From: Priestia endophytica DSM 13796 | GTDB taxonomy: Bacteria > Bacillota > Bacilli > Bacillales > Bacillaceae_H | Direction of reading: 5' to 3' | NCBI RefSeq assembly: GCF_900115845.1 | Contig: NZ_FOXX01000011.1 | Coordinates: forward strand, 62,001 to 126,000 | DNA: 64,000 bases | Shown here: one piece after another, positions 1-8,296 of the stretch | How positions within the stretch are numbered: position 1 is the stretch's first letter | How the letters are laid out: each line of letters begins with the position of its first letter | Notes under the pieces: model-generated | Seen by the model: only the letters and a program-made list of their open reading frames with translations | Told to the model about the DNA's origin: nothing | Database searches by the model: none | Made by a program: the position numbers and the translations under genes

Positions 1-1888
1 TTTTCTACAACGTATTGGTAAAGCCTTAATGTTACCAATTGCAGTATTACCAGCTGCAGCTTTGTTACTTCGTTTGGGTCAGGATGATCTACTAGACATT
101 CCCTTTATGTCACAGGCTGGGGATGCTATCTTTGCCAACTTAGCATTATTGTTCACCCTTGGTATTGCCGTTGGGTTATCTAAAGATGGTAGTGGTGCAG
201 CTGCACTTGCTGGGGTTGTTGGTTACTTTGTATTAACAAATGGAACAGCTGCTATTGATAAAGAGATAGATATGGATGTTTTAGGTGGAATTATCTCAGG
301 GATTACAGCTGGTTTATTATATAATCGTTTTTCAAATATTAAACTTCCAGAATGGCTTGGTTTTTTTGCAGGAAAGCGTTTTGTTCCTATTATTACGTCA
401 GTAGTAATGTTAGTACTTGCAGCTATTTTTGGAGTAGTATGGCCTCCAGTTCAAGAGTTAATCAATAATATTGGTAATTGGATTACAGGAGCTGGAGCAC
501 TAGGGGCTGGAGTATATGGACTTCTAAATCGTTTATTACTTCCAGTTGGACTGCACCATGTATTAAACAGTTTAGTTTGGTTTGTATTTGGAGAGTATAA
601 TGGAGCAACTGGGGATATTAATCGCTTCTTCGCAGGGGATCCTACAGCAGGGCCATTCATGACAGGTTTCTTCCCAGTTATGATGTTTGGTTTACCAGCA
701 GCAGCTCTTGCAATGATTGCAGCTGCGAAGAAAGAAAAAAGAAAAGCAGTTACAGGTATGTTAGCTGGATTAGCTCTTACTTCCTTTTTAACAGGAATCA
801 CAGAACCAATAGAATTTTTATTTATGTTTATAGCACCGCTCTTATATGTACTTCATGCTATCCTAACAGGAATCTCAATGGCAGTTGCTGTGATGTTAGG
901 TATTCATCACGGCTTTGGCTTTTCAGCAGGAGCAATTGATTACTTCTTGAACTTTGGTATCGCTCAAAAGCCGTTATTGTTAGCGGGAATCGGCGTTATT
1001 TATGCTATTATTTACTTTGTTATATTCTATACCTTAATCAAAGCGTTAAATATCCAAACACCAGGTCGTGAAGAAGATGAAGAAATAGAGGAAACTGTAG
1101 ATTCTGATTCAACAACAGGCGATAAATATGTAGATATGGCATCTTATTTTATTAAAGATTTAGGTGGAAAAGAAAACTTAACGACTATTGATAACTGTGC
1201 AACACGTTTACGTTTGCAAGTTGCAGACACATCCAAAATTAATGAGTCTAACCTAAAGCGCCACGGAGCTCGAGGTTTAATGAAATTAGGAAAAACAAAT
1301 GTACAAGTTATCGTAGGTACAGATGTTGAATTTGTTGCTGATGCAATGAAACAATTAGTTGAATCTGGAGCAGCAACGATCAATGTCTCTAAAGAAAATG
1401 AACAAGAACGTTCCGAAGTAGACACAGCTGACACAACACAGGTTGAGTTTGTTCTGCCATTTGAAGGAACTGTAAAACCTCTTGGTGAAGTAGAAGATGA
1501 AGTATTTTCTTCTAAAATGATGGGGGATGGGTTTGCTATTGACCCAGTTAGTAATACACTAGTTTCTCCGATAGAAGGAGAGGTAATGAGCATCTTTCCA
1601 ACGAAGCATGCTATTGGTTTAAAAGCGAACAATGGATTAGAAATACTCATTCATGTTGGTTTGGATACAGTAAAGTTAAATGGGGAAGGATTTAAAGCGC
1701 TTGTTCAGGAAGGACAGCATATAACGAAAGAAACACCGCTGTTAGAAATTGATTTAGAGTATGTAAAAAAACATGCACCTTCTATTACAACGCCAATTAT
1801 CTTCACAAACTTATCAGAGGGTAAAGAAGTAAAACTTAATAAGTCTGGTTATCAGAAACAAGGTACTCCTGATGTTATTAAGTTTTAA
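1..1888 (+). CDS. nagP: N-acetylglucosamine-type PTS permease, IICBA (5' end outside window)
   Basis: Membrane PTS permease that takes up and phosphorylates an amino sugar, most likely N-acetylglucosamine. The reading frame is open to the left edge (FLQRIGKAL precedes the first in-frame Met at 29), so the true start lies outside the window. Counting from that Met, residues 1-350 form the hydrophobic IIC domain, followed by IIB with its phosphocysteine in DNCATRL (Cys390), then IIA with the paired histidines His527 (TKHAIG) and His542 (LIHVGLD). The IIC segments FGVVWPPVQ, LHHVLN and ITEPIEFLFMF recall B. subtilis NagP more than PtsG. NagP of B. subtilis lacks IIA as I remember it, so here IIA is fused. 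A strong terminator follows. Glucosamine or glucose specificity is not excluded. Confidence 0.85.
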   Translation, partial: FLQRIGKALMLPIAVLPAAALLLRLGQDDLLDIPFMSQAGDAIFANLALLFTLGIAVGLSKDGSGAAALAGVVGYFVLTNGTAAIDKEIDMDVLGGIISGITAGLLYNRFSNIKLPEWLGFFAGKRFVPIITSVVMLVLAAIFGVVWPPVQELINNIGNWITGAGALGAGVYGLLNRLLLPVGLHHVLNSLVWFVFGEYNGATGDINRFFAGDPTAGPFMTGFFPVMMFGLPAAALAMIAAAKKEKRKAVTGMLAGLALTSFLTGITEPIEFLFMFIAPLLYVLHAILTGISMAVAVMLGIHHGFGFSAGAIDYFLNFGIAQKPLLLAGIGVIYAIIYFVIFYTLIKALNIQTPGREEDEEIEETVDSDSTTGDKYVDMASYFIKDLGGKENLTTIDNCATRLRLQVADTSKINESNLKRHGARGLMKLGKTNVQVIVGTDVEFVADAMKQLVESGAATINVSKENEQERSEVDTADTTQVEFVLPFEGTVKPLGEVEDEVFSSKMMGDGFAIDPVSNTLVSPIEGEVMSIFPTKHAIGLKANNGLEILIHVGLDTVKLNGEGFKALVQEGQHITKETPLLEIDLEYVKKHAPSITTPIIFTNLSEGKEVKLNKSGYQKQGTPDVIKF

Positions 1889-1914
1889 ACCATCCACTCA
1901 ATATTAAGGACAAG

Positions 1915-1958
1915 AGGCATAAACCTTTAAAAGAAAATAAAGGTTTATGCCTTTTTTT
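1915..1958 (+). terminator. Intrinsic terminator of the PTS gene
   Basis: A perfect 14-bp stem (1915-1928 pairing with 1939-1952) is followed by a run of seven T. It lies just after the PTS stop codon. Confidence 0.9.
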
Positions 1959-2127
1959 CATTTTTATAAGGTTAATCAAACTGAATAAAGTATATGCTGA
2001 TATGATAATAATTGACTTTTCTTCCTAAAATGATTTACAATTATCTTGAATTAAAGATATTTTATTTTGAGATATAATTTTATATTAAATGAAATAGATC
2101 ATCTTAACTAAAGAGGAGTGGAAGAAG

Positions 2128-3105
2128 ATGAACTTAACAGGGTTACATCATGTTTCAATTTTAACGGGAAAAGCAGAAAAAAATTATCTTTTCTATACGA
2201 GAATTCTTGGAATGCGTCTTATTAAAAAGACGGTCAATCAAGATAATACAGAGTCTTATCATTTATTCTATGGAGATGCTAAGGGAAACCCTGGAACTGA
2301 ATTAACGTTCTTTGACATTCCTCATCTTGGTAGAACACATAAAGGAGCAAGCAGTATTTCCTCAACGTCTCTAAGAGTAGCGAGTACTGATTCGCTCTAT
2401 TATTGGGCTAAGCGTTTTGAAAAATTAGGTGTTCATTATGAGGAAATTAAAAAAAGAGCTAGACGTGATACACTAGCTTTTGAAGATTTTGAAGGAACAA
2501 AGCTCATTCTTGTTGCAGATAACAATGAAAAAGGGGTAGTTCCAGGGGAAGCATGGGATGGAAGTGATGTTCCAAAAGAGCATGGTATTCTCGGTCTTGG
2601 CGCTGTTACGTTAACTGTTGCAGATGCAAAACCAACAGTGCGAGTGTTAAAAAGGTTATTAGGTTTTTATTATGTAGGTTCTTATCCATCCCTTGATGGA
2701 GATCATCCAGATGTTGAAGTATATGCAACAGGAGAAGGGGGAGCAGGAGCTGAAGTACATGTTGCAACAAGACCTGATTTACCAAGGGAGCGTTTAGGAA
2801 GAGGTGGCGTTCATCATGTAGCATTTCGGGTTCCAAATGAACAAGAATATAACGAGTGGGCAAAACGCATTGATCAAGCTGGTTTTGTGAATTCTGGAAA
2901 AGTAGATCGATTTTATTTTAGAGCTCTTTATTTTAGAGAACCAAATAATATATTATTTGAACTATCTACAGATACGCCAGGATTTGCTCAGGATGAATCA
3001 GTAGAAACATTAGGTGAACGACTTTCACTTCCTCCGTTTTTAGAACCGAAAAGAGAGGAGATTGAGAGAAACCTTCGCCCGTTAGAATTTCGGAAAGAAG
3101 GATAA
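2128..3105 (+). CDS. Ring-cleaving dioxygenase of the VOC superfamily (MhqA/MhqO type)
   Basis: Predicted cytoplasmic extradiol-type dioxygenase. The family in B. subtilis (MhqA, MhqE, MhqO) is induced by quinones and hydroquinones. It has 325 residues with two glyoxalase/VOC modules: the N-terminal one begins LTGLHHVSILT (His8 a candidate metal ligand), the second has GGVHHVAFRV (His229/His230), and a FELST segment near residue 285 fits the family's glutamate ligand. The ATG has AGAGGAG eight bases upstream. It is a single gene with its own terminator, and no MhqR-type regulator is adjacent. The substrate cannot be read from sequence. Confidence 0.8.
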   Translation: MNLTGLHHVSILTGKAEKNYLFYTRILGMRLIKKTVNQDNTESYHLFYGDAKGNPGTELTFFDIPHLGRTHKGASSISSTSLRVASTDSLYYWAKRFEKLGVHYEEIKKRARRDTLAFEDFEGTKLILVADNNEKGVVPGEAWDGSDVPKEHGILGLGAVTLTVADAKPTVRVLKRLLGFYYVGSYPSLDGDHPDVEVYATGEGGAGAEVHVATRPDLPRERLGRGGVHHVAFRVPNEQEYNEWAKRIDQAGFVNSGKVDRFYFRALYFREPNNILFELSTDTPGFAQDESVETLGERLSLPPFLEPKREEIERNLRPLEFRKEG

Positions 3106-3122
3106 TTTCAATAAATAAAAAA

Positions 3123-3145
3123 GAGGCGATATACGCCTCCTTTTT
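3123..3145. terminator. Bidirectional terminator between convergent genes
   Basis: GAGGCG-ATATA-CGCCTC is flanked by A6 on the left and T5 on the right. It can serve both the dioxygenase gene and the convergent sugar transporter. Confidence 0.8.
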
Positions 3146-3146
3146 A

Positions 3147-4001
3147 TTAGCTTGCTTTTGCAAGTCCAAGGAATACGGCGCCAATAATAATTAACGCACT
3201 CCCAATCACAATTCCAATCATTTGACGCTTTGTTTTCTTTTCCCCAAGAATTAAGATTCCACCGAATGTTGAAATGATAATTCCCATTTGTGAAAGAGAA
3301 AAACTCGTCGCAACGCCAACTTTTGGCTGTGAGAGGAATAAAAATAAGTTCCCAACTGCCCAAACAACACCAGGAATGATGTTCTTTAAGGCATATTTAT
3401 TAAATGGTTTATGTTTATATGTAAGCAGCACGCCACCAATTACCATCCCGATAGCTTGAGGGAATAGCGCAGACCAACCGTCAACTCCAGTTAACTGAGC
3501 AATTACAACATATACTAAATAACCAATCGTTGAAACTATTAAAATCCCAATTCCTTTTTTTAGTTCTCCAGGCTTCTCTTCTACTGTATTGTCTTTTAAT
3601 GAAGTTAATACAATTCCGACAATAATACATACAAGAGCAAGGCAACCAAATAAGATGCTTACAGCAGTTGACCATTCTCCAAAGACAATCATACCAAATA
3701 GTGCAGTTGAAACTAACTGCATTCCTGTTGAAATTGGCATTGTTTTAGATACGCCCATATGTTCAATACTTTTAAGTTGGTTTCTTTGACCAAGTGTCCA
3801 GAATAGACCTGAAATGACTCCGATTACAAAAATCTTTGTATCGATTTCTGGTTGGACAAAGAGGAAAATAACCGCAGAAAAAATTAACGCCCCTAGTGTA
3901 GTACCAAGTGTTTGACTATAAGGTCCACCACCTAGTTTAACGTTAAATAGAACTAAGCTCCCCCAACACAAAGCAGGGATAAGAGCTAACAGGATGTCCA
4001 T
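3147..4001 (-). CDS. glcU: GlcU-type sugar uptake protein (GRP family)
   Basis: A 284-residue membrane protein with about ten hydrophobic segments in two repeated halves, as in the glucose/ribose porters (GRP, drug/metabolite transporter superfamily). GlcU of B. subtilis and P. megaterium imports glucose without phosphorylation, driven by protons. The start MDILLALIPALCWGSLVLFN and the HMGVSKTMPISTGMQL segment fit GlcU. The ATG is preceded by AGAGGAG. In other bacilli glcU is often linked to glucose dehydrogenase (gdh); here it stands alone, so ribose or another sugar is possible. Confidence 0.8.
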   Translation of the reverse strand: MDILLALIPALCWGSLVLFNVKLGGGPYSQTLGTTLGALIFSAVIFLFVQPEIDTKIFVIGVISGLFWTLGQRNQLKSIEHMGVSKTMPISTGMQLVSTALFGMIVFGEWSTAVSILFGCLALVCIIVGIVLTSLKDNTVEEKPGELKKGIGILIVSTIGYLVYVVIAQLTGVDGWSALFPQAIGMVIGGVLLTYKHKPFNKYALKNIIPGVVWAVGNLFLFLSQPKVGVATSFSLSQMGIIISTFGGILILGEKKTKRQMIGIVIGSALIIIGAVFLGLAKAS

Positions 4002-4302
4002 CTTGATGAAAGCTCCTCTCTTTATTTAGTTTTGCTTAGGCTTTCATAGTTGTGTAAAGTAACCTAAAAAATTTACATAACAATGATAATAACACGAGTC
4101 AACAAGCTTGTCTATATTTCTGAAACCTGCATTTTTCCCTTTTCACGCCTACCTTTAAGGCGGATATTAGATGTTAACGCTACCATCTCTTTCTTTAATA
4201 AAAGTTTAAGAAGAAAAATATTCTTAAGTTTTGTCATTTCTCTTATGCCAAACTTTTAAGATGTCTTTATATAAAATAATATGAAAGAAGCTTTTTATCA
4301 GT
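4002..4302. other. Intergenic region upstream of glcU, no gene seen
   Basis: About 300 bases of AT-rich DNA without a convincing reading frame on either strand. It holds a near-cre sequence (4172-4185), a weak short hairpin around 4147-4162 and the ywbE terminator at its right end. Confidence 0.5.
4172..4185. promoter_or_regulatory. Possible cre (CcpA) site upstream of glcU
   Basis: TGTTAACGCTACCA differs at one defined position from the loose cre consensus TGWNANCGNTNWCA. It lies about 170 bases before the glcU start, a plausible place for catabolite control of a sugar transporter. A match of this quality can occur by chance. Confidence 0.3.
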
Positions 4303-4347
4303 AAAAGAAGAGTACAGGAAATTACTTTTTGATAATTTCCTGTACTC
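4303..4347 (-). terminator. Terminator overlapping the 3' end of ywbE
   Basis: A perfect 15-bp stem (4310-4324 with 4333-4347) has an 8-base loop, and on the minus strand is followed by CTTCTTTTAC. The right arm lies inside the last codons of the ywbE gene. Confidence 0.7.
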
Positions 4348-4519
4348 GCCCAACTTGTCCGTCTTCTAGTCTTACCTTAATTCCATGAGGATGAAAGCTA
4401 GAATTGGTTAAAATATCTTTTACAATACCTTCTGTTAACTTTCCAGTGCGCTGATCCTTTTTTAGTACAATTTTAACTAAAAGGCCTGGCTGGATATTTG
4501 CTCGAGATTGCCCATTCAT
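4322..4519 (-). CDS. ywbE: YwbE family small protein
   Basis: A 65-residue protein beginning MNGQSRANIQPGLLVKIV, with a DQRTGKLTEGIVKDIL segment and a basic C-terminus. This is the whole length of the YwbE (DUF2196) family of Bacillaceae. The fold looks like a small all-beta KOW/SH3-like domain, and no biochemical function is known to me. The gene is monocistronic with its own terminator. A palindrome centred on AAACGTTT lies about 35 bases upstream and could be an operator. Confidence 0.8.
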   Translation of the reverse strand: MNGQSRANIQPGLLVKIVLKKDQRTGKLTEGIVKDILTNSSFHPHGIKVRLEDGQVGRVQEIIKK

Positions 4520-4543
4520 ATGTGAAAAACCTCCACTTTTTAC

Positions 4544-4567
4544 TTTTAAACAAACGTTTGATTAATA
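4544..4567. promoter_or_regulatory. Palindrome, copy 1 of a repeated intergenic motif
   Basis: TTAAACAAAC (4546-4555) abuts GTTTGATTAA (4556-4565). The same core, AAACGTTTG with A/T-rich arms, recurs at 15360-15381 and 28867-28886. The symmetry and size suit a TetR-type repressor site. It lies upstream of ywbE. Confidence 0.45.
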
Positions 4568-4620
4568 GATAACCATTTCAACAGTATATCTTTCAAAGTA
4601 AAGGAAAAGCAAGCTTATAT

Positions 4621-4656
4621 AAAAAGGAAAACTCTAAAGTGAGAGTTTTCCTTTTT
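4621..4656 (-). terminator. Terminator of the type VII-like minus-strand operon
   Basis: A perfect 15-bp stem (4621-4635 with 4642-4656) with a 6-base loop ends in T5 on the minus strand. It overlaps the stop codon of the EspG-like gene. Confidence 0.85.
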
Positions 4657-5461
4657 GTAAAAGATGTTCAACATGGTCAATCCATTGATCTTGATTCATC
4701 CTTTTTAAAACAAGAGATGGTTGTTCATTTACATCTTCATTTTCGTTGTATACAACCCAAAGCCGTTTATGAATAGGTAGAATGAGATGAGCTTCTTGAA
4801 TTTGTGAATAGTCTTTTAGAGAAATTAACGATTCTGAAATGTTAGCAAAACGACGACCATAATCGTTAAAATCTGAGAGGAATATTTTCAACATTTCTTG
4901 ATGTTGATGAATATGGAAAGATTCACAAAGCGAGGCTAGCTCATCCTCTGTCTTGGTCTCTTCAACAAGTCTATTAAAAAGTTCTTCTGTTAGGGGAATG
5001 TAAGCAGTTTCTATCTCACCCCATGCAAGTACTTTCAAAAAGGAAGTAATTGCAGGCTGAATTTCATTTTCTTTTAAAATGGAAAATTCGTGAACGACAT
5101 CATGTTTTACTTCATGCTTCAGACTTTCATCACCAGGCAGGCGATGGAGCATTAAAACTTCCTCAGCTCCATTTGCTTCTTTATTACAACGAATCATCTT
5201 GGTTGATTGAACGAAAAGGTCCATCATTTGTTTGAAAACAGGGTGAAGAGATTCCGCTAAGTTTTCTTCATTAATGCCGAGCAGAAGTTCTTTTGAAAGC
5301 AGGCTATGTGATGCGGTTTCGAACACAATTTGTAAGTCACTTTCAGATTTTTCCCCAAGTCCAGATTTTAGAACGCCTGCTGCAACTTCATCACATCCAC
5401 ATAAGACAAGGGATAGCGCAAGTTCTTCTGTACTTAAACTAATCTTTGGTTGTTGATTCAT
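4634..5461 (-). CDS. EspG-like protein, putative partner of the adjacent WXG100/effector pair
   Basis: A 275-residue soluble, acidic protein with no signal peptide or membrane segment. Its N-terminus (ISLSTEELALSLVLCGCDEVA) and the later alternation of strands and helices resemble the general layout of EspG, the cytosolic chaperone that binds WXG100-type substrates in mycobacterial ESX systems. This is pattern resemblance only. It is the third gene of a minus-strand operon after a WXG100-like gene and an effector-like gene, and a terminator ends the operon. The order recalls yfjA-yfjB-yfjC of B. subtilis (from memory). A role in holding the effector for type VII export is inference. Confidence 0.5.
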   Translation of the reverse strand: MNQQPKISLSTEELALSLVLCGCDEVAAGVLKSGLGEKSESDLQIVFETASHSLLSKELLLGINEENLAESLHPVFKQMMDLFVQSTKMIRCNKEANGAEEVLMLHRLPGDESLKHEVKHDVVHEFSILKENEIQPAITSFLKVLAWGEIETAYIPLTEELFNRLVEETKTEDELASLCESFHIHQHQEMLKIFLSDFNDYGRRFANISESLISLKDYSQIQEAHLILPIHKRLWVVYNENEDVNEQPSLVLKRMNQDQWIDHVEHLLQKGKLSL

Positions 5462-5485
5462 ATTTAATACCTCACTTTATATCCG

Positions 5486-6583
5486 TTAATGGAGTAATCC
5501 TGAGGCCCACTTAGAGCCTTGGCTGAAGAGCTCCTTGCCTTTGTCGATGGTTTTGGAGACTTCTTTTTTGCCTTTGTCCATTGCTTTGGAGATTTCCTCT
5601 TTACCTTTATGAATAGCATCTGAAGCTTTAGAAATTGTATCATTAACAGCTTTATTAATAGTTTTAGAATGGTTTTTAATAAAATCTTCAGCCTTACCAG
5701 CGACCCAATCACCTGCTAAAGTACCAAGATAACCACCAACAAAAGCACCTGCTACCGCTCCTGGCGGGCCTAAAAGTGCAGCACCTACTGTTCCGCCAGC
5801 AATAGAACCTGCATAAGCAGCTCCTGATTTGATAGCAACATTAGAAACGGATGTAACCCCATCTGAAGGTTTAAAGGTTCCTTTTGTTATTTTATCAGAT
5901 GTTTTAACAACTTCTTCTAAAACATTGGCAGCAACATTAATAGGAAAAATCTTTTTAGAAACAGATTTTGTCAATTTTTTCATTCCTACTACAGTATGAT
6001 TATCACCAATACCCATAAAATTGTATTTAATCCAACCATTAAATGTTTTATATTTATTTAATCCAGTCTTATTTTTCAAAAATTTAATAGCTGGATTTGT
6101 ATGCTCTTTTTTCATAAAAGCTGTAGTACGTTGAGCGAAATTACGAAAAATTGATGCTTTTCCTTTTCCTTGAACCCACTTTGCTGTGCTAATACTTGCA
6201 ACCTTTGTGCGAGGATTATGCATCTTTATATTAATAGATTTTGTGCCAAGTAATGTAAGGGCTGTTAAAGTATGACCCGTAATTAGGATTTTATCTATAT
6301 TACCTTTAATATCAAAATATTGACTCCCTACAGAAGGGAGATTAAGAAGGGAGGCAATAATATTATCTTGTGTAGCCATGGTACTTGCTGTTTCACTTGC
6401 AATACCATGTAGAGAGTTAATGCCGTTATTAATAGAATTAAAAGAAACGGATAAAGAAACGCCTTTGATTCCTTTCAAACAGCTGTTTACTCTTTGGTCT
6501 ACAGACGAAACTTCTGCTCCTATAGAAGAGATTTTTGAGGCGAGCTGTTTTACTACATCAGGGTTAATTTCAATTGTAGACAT
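5486..6583 (-). CDS. Putative type VII secretion effector with glycine-zipper and amphipathic C-terminus
   Basis: The protein starts MSTIEINPDVVKQLASKISS. I chose the ATG at 6583 (365 residues) because AAAGGA lies 8 bases upstream; an in-frame ATG 22 codons earlier has no such site. The first 100 residues are helical and resemble the N-terminal targeting hairpin of type VII substrates. A basic middle part follows. Around residues 270-305 is a glycine/alanine-rich zipper (GSIAGGTVGAALLGPP..., GAFVGGYLGTLAG) that could insert into a membrane. The last 55 residues repeat an 11-residue pattern (KGKEEISKAMD, KGKKEVSKTID). No enzyme motif is visible. A pore-forming toxin or surface protein is plausible but unproven. 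Confidence 0.55.
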   Translation of the reverse strand: MSTIEINPDVVKQLASKISSIGAEVSSVDQRVNSCLKGIKGVSLSVSFNSINNGINSLHGIASETASTMATQDNIIASLLNLPSVGSQYFDIKGNIDKILITGHTLTALTLLGTKSINIKMHNPRTKVASISTAKWVQGKGKASIFRNFAQRTTAFMKKEHTNPAIKFLKNKTGLNKYKTFNGWIKYNFMGIGDNHTVVGMKKLTKSVSKKIFPINVAANVLEEVVKTSDKITKGTFKPSDGVTSVSNVAIKSGAAYAGSIAGGTVGAALLGPPGAVAGAFVGGYLGTLAGDWVAGKAEDFIKNHSKTINKAVNDTISKASDAIHKGKEEISKAMDKGKKEVSKTIDKGKELFSQGSKWASGLLH

Positions 6584-6608
6584 GTTGCTTAGTCCTTTCT
6601 TTATAAAT

Positions 6609-6899
6609 TTAAGTTTGTTCTTGTTTAAGCTTCTCTTTTGCTTGAGCAAGACGTGCCTGTTCTGCTAGATTTTTTAAATACGTACTTTTCTCATTTACTT
6701 CATCAACTTTAGTGTCAATTGTCTTAAGAAAGGTTAGAGCAGTTTCATTAAATTCTTTTCTTGATGATGTTTTCCAACTATGCTCTTGATCAAAAAGAGT
6801 TTTAAAATCTTGTCTTAAGTTTTGTAATGAGGAAGCCTCTTTTTTTAATATACTTGCAGCGTTCTCTAATTCTTCGGGATTTAAAGAAAGTAAATTCAT
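6609..6899 (-). CDS. WXG100-like small helical protein
   Basis: A 96-residue protein, all helical, with a tryptophan at the centre (HSWKTSSRKEF, Trp near residue 46) between two amphipathic helices, as in WXG100/ESAT-6-like proteins that are secreted as dimers by type VII systems. The G of the WXG turn is not conserved. The C-terminus is rich in K, E and Q. The ATG has AGGTGAT at ideal distance. It is the first gene of the three-gene minus-strand operon and is followed after 25 bases by the effector-like gene. No EssC/YukB ATPase is in the window, so the export machinery would have to be encoded elsewhere. Confidence 0.6.
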   Translation of the reverse strand: MNLLSLNPEELENAASILKKEASSLQNLRQDFKTLFDQEHSWKTSSRKEFNETALTFLKTIDTKVDEVNEKSTYLKNLAEQARLAQAKEKLKQEQT

Positions 6900-7144
6900 G
6901 AGTTATATCACCTCGAAAATCGTTCTTTTTATCTATAACAAAAAAATAGCATTAATTATAAAATTAATATAGAGAAATATGTAAAAACAAAGGAAAATAG
7001 GAAAAAATGTCTACATTTTATATCTGTTATATCTTATATTAAGATGGGAATTTTAATTGGTATAAATTATGGTTTATACTTTATGAATATAAAATTTGAA
7101 TAAATCAACAAAAAACATGTGATGAGAAGGAAGGAATTTTTTTA

Positions 7145-7606
7145 ATGGAGTATATTCAGTATAGGCGTTCCATAGTATTGATGAAATTATTAGGTTGCAT
7201 TCCATTTGTAGCATTTGCTGTTTGGTTAATATTTTCTATTCCGAGATTTGGCTTCTTTGAACAACTTACATCCATTGTTGTTATTATCGTTGCCTTTTTA
7301 TTTTTTGGACAGCATCTTGTTATTTTCTTTTATTTTCTAGTTAAATCTTCTTCTGTTCTTTGTTCCATTGACAAGCAATTTATCTATTATAAAGATAGAA
7401 AGTTTGCGATTAGAGATATAGAAAAGATTTTAGACTTGACGATTCATGTAAAACGGCTCCCAGGAGGAATATCGGGGTTTCGCTTTAAGATGAGAGATGG
7501 AAAGGTCATTGAGATTCCAACACATTATCTTTTAACATTAGATCAGCAGGCAGATGCCTTAGATATAGTAAAGGCACGGATGAAGCAATATAAGCAAGAC
7601 CAGTAA
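7145..7606 (+). CDS. Two-TM membrane protein, DUF5381/YfjD-like
   Basis: A 153-residue protein with two hydrophobic helices (about residues 12-32 and 38-63) and a soluble C-terminal domain (SSVLCSIDKQFIYYKDRKFAIRDIEKIL...) that looks like a PH-type beta domain. It resembles Bacillus YfjD-type proteins (DUF5381) found beside type VII substrate genes. It is divergent from the WXG100-like operon and shares its upstream region. A frameshifted remnant of a second copy lies at 8149-8296 with 16 of 38 aligned residues identical. An immunity role against the neighbouring effector is an inference from position and duplication. The start has GAAGGAA upstream. Confidence 0.55.
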   Translation: MEYIQYRRSIVLMKLLGCIPFVAFAVWLIFSIPRFGFFEQLTSIVVIIVAFLFFGQHLVIFFYFLVKSSSVLCSIDKQFIYYKDRKFAIRDIEKILDLTIHVKRLPGGISGFRFKMRDGKVIEIPTHYLLTLDQQADALDIVKARMKQYKQDQ

Positions 7607-7672
7607 AATATATAGGAGTTAATATTCTGTTCTACAGTGGAGGCTTTACATATGTAAAAAGGAGAGAGAGGT

Positions 7673-7981
7673 ATGATATTAGAATTCATCGTATCATTTA
7701 CTATTCTTGGTATTATTATTAATACTTTTTATAGTTTGTTGCTGCTCATCAATCATACTCATTCAAAACGAATATATGAATGTATGGTAGATGGGGACAT
7801 ATTTTTAATAGGTACTTTTATAGGGAATTTATATTTCGGTCCTACTTATTATCTAAGTAGTAAAATACACTCTCTACCTATAATACTTGCTAAGCTATTA
7901 ATGCTATGCTTAATTTTTTTTCTTTTTATTATTAGTATTTTGTCAATAGAGTTAGGTAATATGATAGGGAAAGCATATTAA
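7673..7981 (+). CDS. Small integral membrane protein, unknown function
   Basis: A 102-residue protein with three predicted membrane helices (about residues 5-27, 43-58 and 68-92) and short loops. It has a strong ribosome site (AAAGGAGAG) and follows the DUF5381-like gene by 66 bases, probably in one transcript. I do not recognise the family. The setting beside an effector-like gene makes a membrane immunity factor one possibility. Confidence 0.5.
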   Translation: MILEFIVSFTILGIIINTFYSLLLLINHTHSKRIYECMVDGDIFLIGTFIGNLYFGPTYYLSSKIHSLPIILAKLLMLCLIFFLFIISILSIELGNMIGKAY

Positions 7982-8011
7982 GAGAAATATAATAATGAAA
8001 ATGTATGAAAG

Positions 8012-8053
8012 GTGATACATTCTGGTTACAAAAAATACAACCTTTTGTATCAC
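8012..8053 (+). terminator. Weak hairpin after the small membrane-protein gene
   Basis: GTGATACA (8012-8019) pairs with TGTATCAC (8046-8053), with an inner GGTT/AACC pairing. The T tract that follows is broken (TCTTATATT), so termination is uncertain. Confidence 0.35.
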
Positions 8054-8148
8054 TCTTATATTATCTTATTAACTTAGTCTATATATTTTAAAGATAGATA
8101 AGCCGTAAAACCTTTCAGGACATTCCATAACAGAAAGGAAAAGCGGCT

Positions 8149-8296
8149 TTGAATTACATAAAATACAAACGCTATATCGTCTTTTTAAGAAGTTTAATTT
8201 GTGTATTATTTGTAGGTATTGGGGTATGGATAATTTGTATGATTTCACCACAAAACTTTTTTTGAACAAATATTAAGTATAATAAGCTTTCAATAA
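8149..8296 (+). pseudogene. Decayed second copy of the DUF5381-like gene
   Basis: From a TTG at 8149 (preceded by GAAAGGAAAAG) the frame reads YIKYKRYIVFLRSLICV, matching YIQYRRSIVLMKLLGCI of the intact gene at 7145; 16 of 38 residues are identical. The frame stops at 8263 in a run of seven T. Removing one T restores FFEQILSIIS, which matches FFEQLTSIVV of the intact protein, before another stop at 8294. Nothing of the C-terminal domain remains. This is a truncated, frameshifted remnant of a former tandem paralogue. Confidence 0.7.

Noticed and set aside
5486-5650. Short tandem repeats considered as a CRISPR-like array
   Set aside because: They are in-frame protein-coding 33-base repeats without spacers of uniform length.
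5464-5712. An 82-codon minus-strand frame rich in Lys and Ser
   Set aside because: It is the repeat-rich 3' end of the effector gene read in another frame; the KGK periodicity produces it.
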